Shown: piece by piece, positions 6,493 through 7,879 of the stretch | How positions within the stretch are numbered: position 1 is the first letter of the stretch | Layout: each line of letters opens with the position of its first letter | NCBI GenBank assembly: GCA_964415085.1 | Contig: CAYPYI010000064.1 | Span: 1 to 7,879, forward strand | Direction of reading: 5' to 3' | Length of the DNA: 7,879 bases | From: CAYPYI01 sp964415085 | GTDB taxonomy: Bacteria; Bacillota; Clostridia; Tissierellales; Tissierellaceae | Program-made: the position numbers and the translations under genes | The notes under the pieces: generated by a model | Database searches by the model: none | What the model was told of the DNA's origin: nothing | Seen by the model: only the letters and a program-made list of their open reading frames with translations

Positions 6493-7677
6493 ATGAGTAG
6501 AACAGTTGGTACTACTGCTAGAGGTATAAGAACTCCAATAGTTAAAGAAGGAGATGACTTAATTAATATAGTAGTAGACTCCGTAATTAAATCTTCAGAA
6601 GTTGAAGGTTATGAATTAAATGATAGGGATGTTGTTGGTATTACAGAATCTTTAATCGCAAGAGCACAAGGAAACTATGCTACAATTGATGATATTAAAG
6701 AGGATGTAGAACAAAAGTATAACGAGAAAATAGGTGTAGTTTTCCCTATTCTAAGTAGAAATAGATTCTCTATACTATTAAAAGGCATCGCTATGACTGG
6801 TAAAGAAATCCATGTTCTATTAAGCTATCCATCTGATGAAGTTGGAAACCACCTAATGGATGTTGATAAAATGTTAGATTTAGGAATAAATCCATACTCA
6901 GATCATTTTGATGAAGAAAAATACAGAGAATTATTTGGAAAAGAAGTAAAACATACTTTTACTGGAATAGATTATGTGGATTTATATAAAAAAATGGGTA
7001 ATGGAAATATTCATATACATTTTTCTAATGATCCTACTTATATACTAAATTATACAAAAGACGTTTTAGTTGCTAATATTCATGATAGACATAAAACTAA
7101 AAAATTAATAAAAAATGCAGGTGGAAATATAGTTTATGGATTAGAAGATATCCTATCTGAACCTAATGAAGACCATGGATATAATCCTGAATATGGACTA
7201 TTAGGATCTAACCTTGCATCTGATAGAGAAGTAAAACTTTTCCCAAGAGACAACCAATACTATGTTGATTGTATCCAAAGAAAGTTTTATGAAAGAACAG
7301 GAAAAAGCATAGAAGTTTTAGTTTATGGCGATGGTGCATTTAAAGACCCTGTAGGAAAGATTTGGGAGTTAGCTGACCCAGTTGTATCTCCTGCTTATAC
7401 TGATGGTTTAAAAGGTACTCCTAATGAGCTTAAACTTAAGTATATAGTGGATACTGAGCTAAGTGAATTAAAGGATGCTGAAATTTTATCTGCTGTAAAA
7501 CAAAAAATTTATGCTAAAGATGTTGACTTACTTGGTCAAGCAGAGTCTTTAGGAACAACACCAAGACAAATTACAGATTTAATAGGTAGTTTATGTGATT
7601 TAACTAGTGGTAGTGGAGATAAGGGTACTCCTGTAGTTTTAGTACAAGGATACTTTGATAACTTTGCTACAGAATAA
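6493..7677 (+). CDS. CofE-like protein (coenzyme F420-0:L-glutamate ligase family), substrate unknown
   Basis: The 394-residue protein resembles the F420-0:gamma-glutamyl ligase fold family; true CofE adds glutamate to F420-0 using GTP. Family-like features are the N-terminal TVGTTARGIRTPIVKEGDDL at residues 3-22, the segment DRDVVGITESLIARAQGN at about 44-61 (compare the D-V-x5-I-x-x-A-x-G pattern of CofE), and the Asp/Gly-rich VYGDGAFKDPVGKIWELADP near 279-298. It is longer than archaeal CofE (about 250 residues), so it belongs to a distinct bacterial branch. There is no membrane segment or signal peptide. The start is ATG at 6493, seven bases after AGGGGG (6480-6485); an in-frame TTG at 6460 lies upstream of that site and is rejected. 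It is a single-gene unit ending at the terminator at 7697-7740. No F420 biosynthesis gene is visible nearby, so the substrate may not be F420-0. The family call is fairly firm; the reaction is not known. Confidence 0.85.
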   Translation: MSRTVGTTARGIRTPIVKEGDDLINIVVDSVIKSSEVEGYELNDRDVVGITESLIARAQGNYATIDDIKEDVEQKYNEKIGVVFPILSRNRFSILLKGIAMTGKEIHVLLSYPSDEVGNHLMDVDKMLDLGINPYSDHFDEEKYRELFGKEVKHTFTGIDYVDLYKKMGNGNIHIHFSNDPTYILNYTKDVLVANIHDRHKTKKLIKNAGGNIVYGLEDILSEPNEDHGYNPEYGLLGSNLASDREVKLFPRDNQYYVDCIQRKFYERTGKSIEVLVYGDGAFKDPVGKIWELADPVVSPAYTDGLKGTPNELKLKYIVDTELSELKDAEILSAVKQKIYAKDVDLLGQAESLGTTPRQITDLIGSLCDLTSGSGDKGTPVVLVQGYFDNFATE

Positions 7678-7694
7678 TTTTTAAAATAATAAGT

Positions 7695-7879
7695 TTAAAT
7701 AACAAAATAACACTCAATTTTGAGTGTTATTTTGTTATTTACGCAGTTTTTACCGGCAATCCTTCCAAATGTAACTGTATCTGGTATGGACATAGAACCT
7801 AATCTATTATTCCCATGAATCCCTCCAGTAACTTCACCAGCTGCATATAATCCTTTTATAACTTGTCCTTCTTTATTTA
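7695..7879 (-). CDS. FAD-dependent fumarate reductase/flavocytochrome c family oxidoreductase, C-terminal fragment
   Basis: The last 60 codons of a larger gene are visible; its start lies right of the window. Residues in order include GLYAAGEVTGGIHGNNRLGS and then FGRIAGK, the C-terminal FAD-binding signature of the fumarate reductase/succinate dehydrogenase flavoprotein family (flavocytochrome c type), which reduces fumarate or similar enoates. Family members normally end a few residues after GRIAGK. Here the frame continues for 16 more codons through the terminator hairpin to TAA at 7695-7697, giving an odd tail (NKITLKIECYFVI). Removing one T from the T5 run at 7747-7751 would instead give GRIAGKTA and a stop at 7739-7741, right at the hairpin edge. 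So the end at 7695 may reflect a frameshift or sequencing error, and 7739 may be the ancestral end. The exact electron acceptor cannot be told from this fragment. Confidence 0.85.
   Translation of the reverse strand, partial: NKEGQVIKGLYAAGEVTGGIHGNNRLGSMSIPDTVTFGRIAGKNCVNNKITLKIECYFVI
7697..7740. terminator. Bidirectional terminator hairpin between convergent genes
   Basis: A perfect 21-base inverted repeat (7697-7717 and 7720-7740) with core AACACTCA/TGAGTGTT forms a long hairpin with a small AT loop. T-rich right and A-rich left flanks are part of the stem, so it can work in both directions. It lies 19 bases after the CofE-like stop. It also overlaps the last codons of the flavoprotein reading frame, which is unusual. 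Confidence 0.85.

Overview
The window reads as chromosomal core DNA from an AT-rich, low-GC Gram-positive anaerobe of the class Clostridia, most likely near Peptostreptococcaceae (Clostridioides, Paraclostridium and Romboutsia-type genomes). This rests on the strongly A/T-biased codons, the strong AGGAGG/AGAGGTGA ribosome binding sites with GTG and TTG starts, the Gram-positive LexA box, and the gene content. The taxonomic call is inference; no marker here fixes a genus.

Layout from left to right. (1) 1-415, minus strand: the N-terminal third or less of UvrB, cut by the window edge, with a near-consensus sigma-A promoter and a perfect GAAC-N4-GTTC LexA operator between promoter and gene. (2) 549-2117, plus strand: an unrecognised secreted (probably lipo-) protein whose C-terminal half is a run of about seven 40-47 residue repeats, predicted to be a beta-propeller. 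(3) 2126-2162: a strong bidirectional terminator between convergent units. (4) 6146 down to 2167, minus strand: a tight four-gene cell-wall operon, ftsE, ftsX, a coiled-coil/M23 murein hydrolase and an S41 (CtpA-type) protease. (5) 6147-6492: an AT-rich divergent intergenic region with a likely ftsE promoter and two near-identical extended -10 elements facing right. (6) 6493-7677, plus strand: a CofE-like (F420-0:glutamate ligase family) protein. (7) 7697-7740: a second bidirectional terminator. (8) 7695-7879, minus strand: the C-terminus of an FAD-dependent fumarate reductase/flavocytochrome c family oxidoreductase, cut by the right edge.

How the genes work together. FtsE and FtsX form a membrane ABC complex that transmits cytoplasmic ATP hydrolysis to an extracellular peptidoglycan hydrolase. 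The next gene encodes a plausible partner: a secreted coiled-coil protein with a C-terminal M23 domain whose zinc ligands all appear intact. The following S41 protease may control the level or processing of the hydrolase or its complex. Spacing, one gene overlap and stop/ribosome-binding-site overlap support co-expression and translational coupling.

I see no phage, insertion sequence, CRISPR array, tRNA, rRNA or defence system. The points most worth checking are the orphan CofE-like gene in a lineage not known to make F420, the flavoprotein whose frame runs through its own terminator hairpin (probably a one-base homopolymer indel), the unnamed propeller protein, and the ftsEX-M23-ctpA cassette. 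I found no convincing sign of a wholly new multi-gene system.
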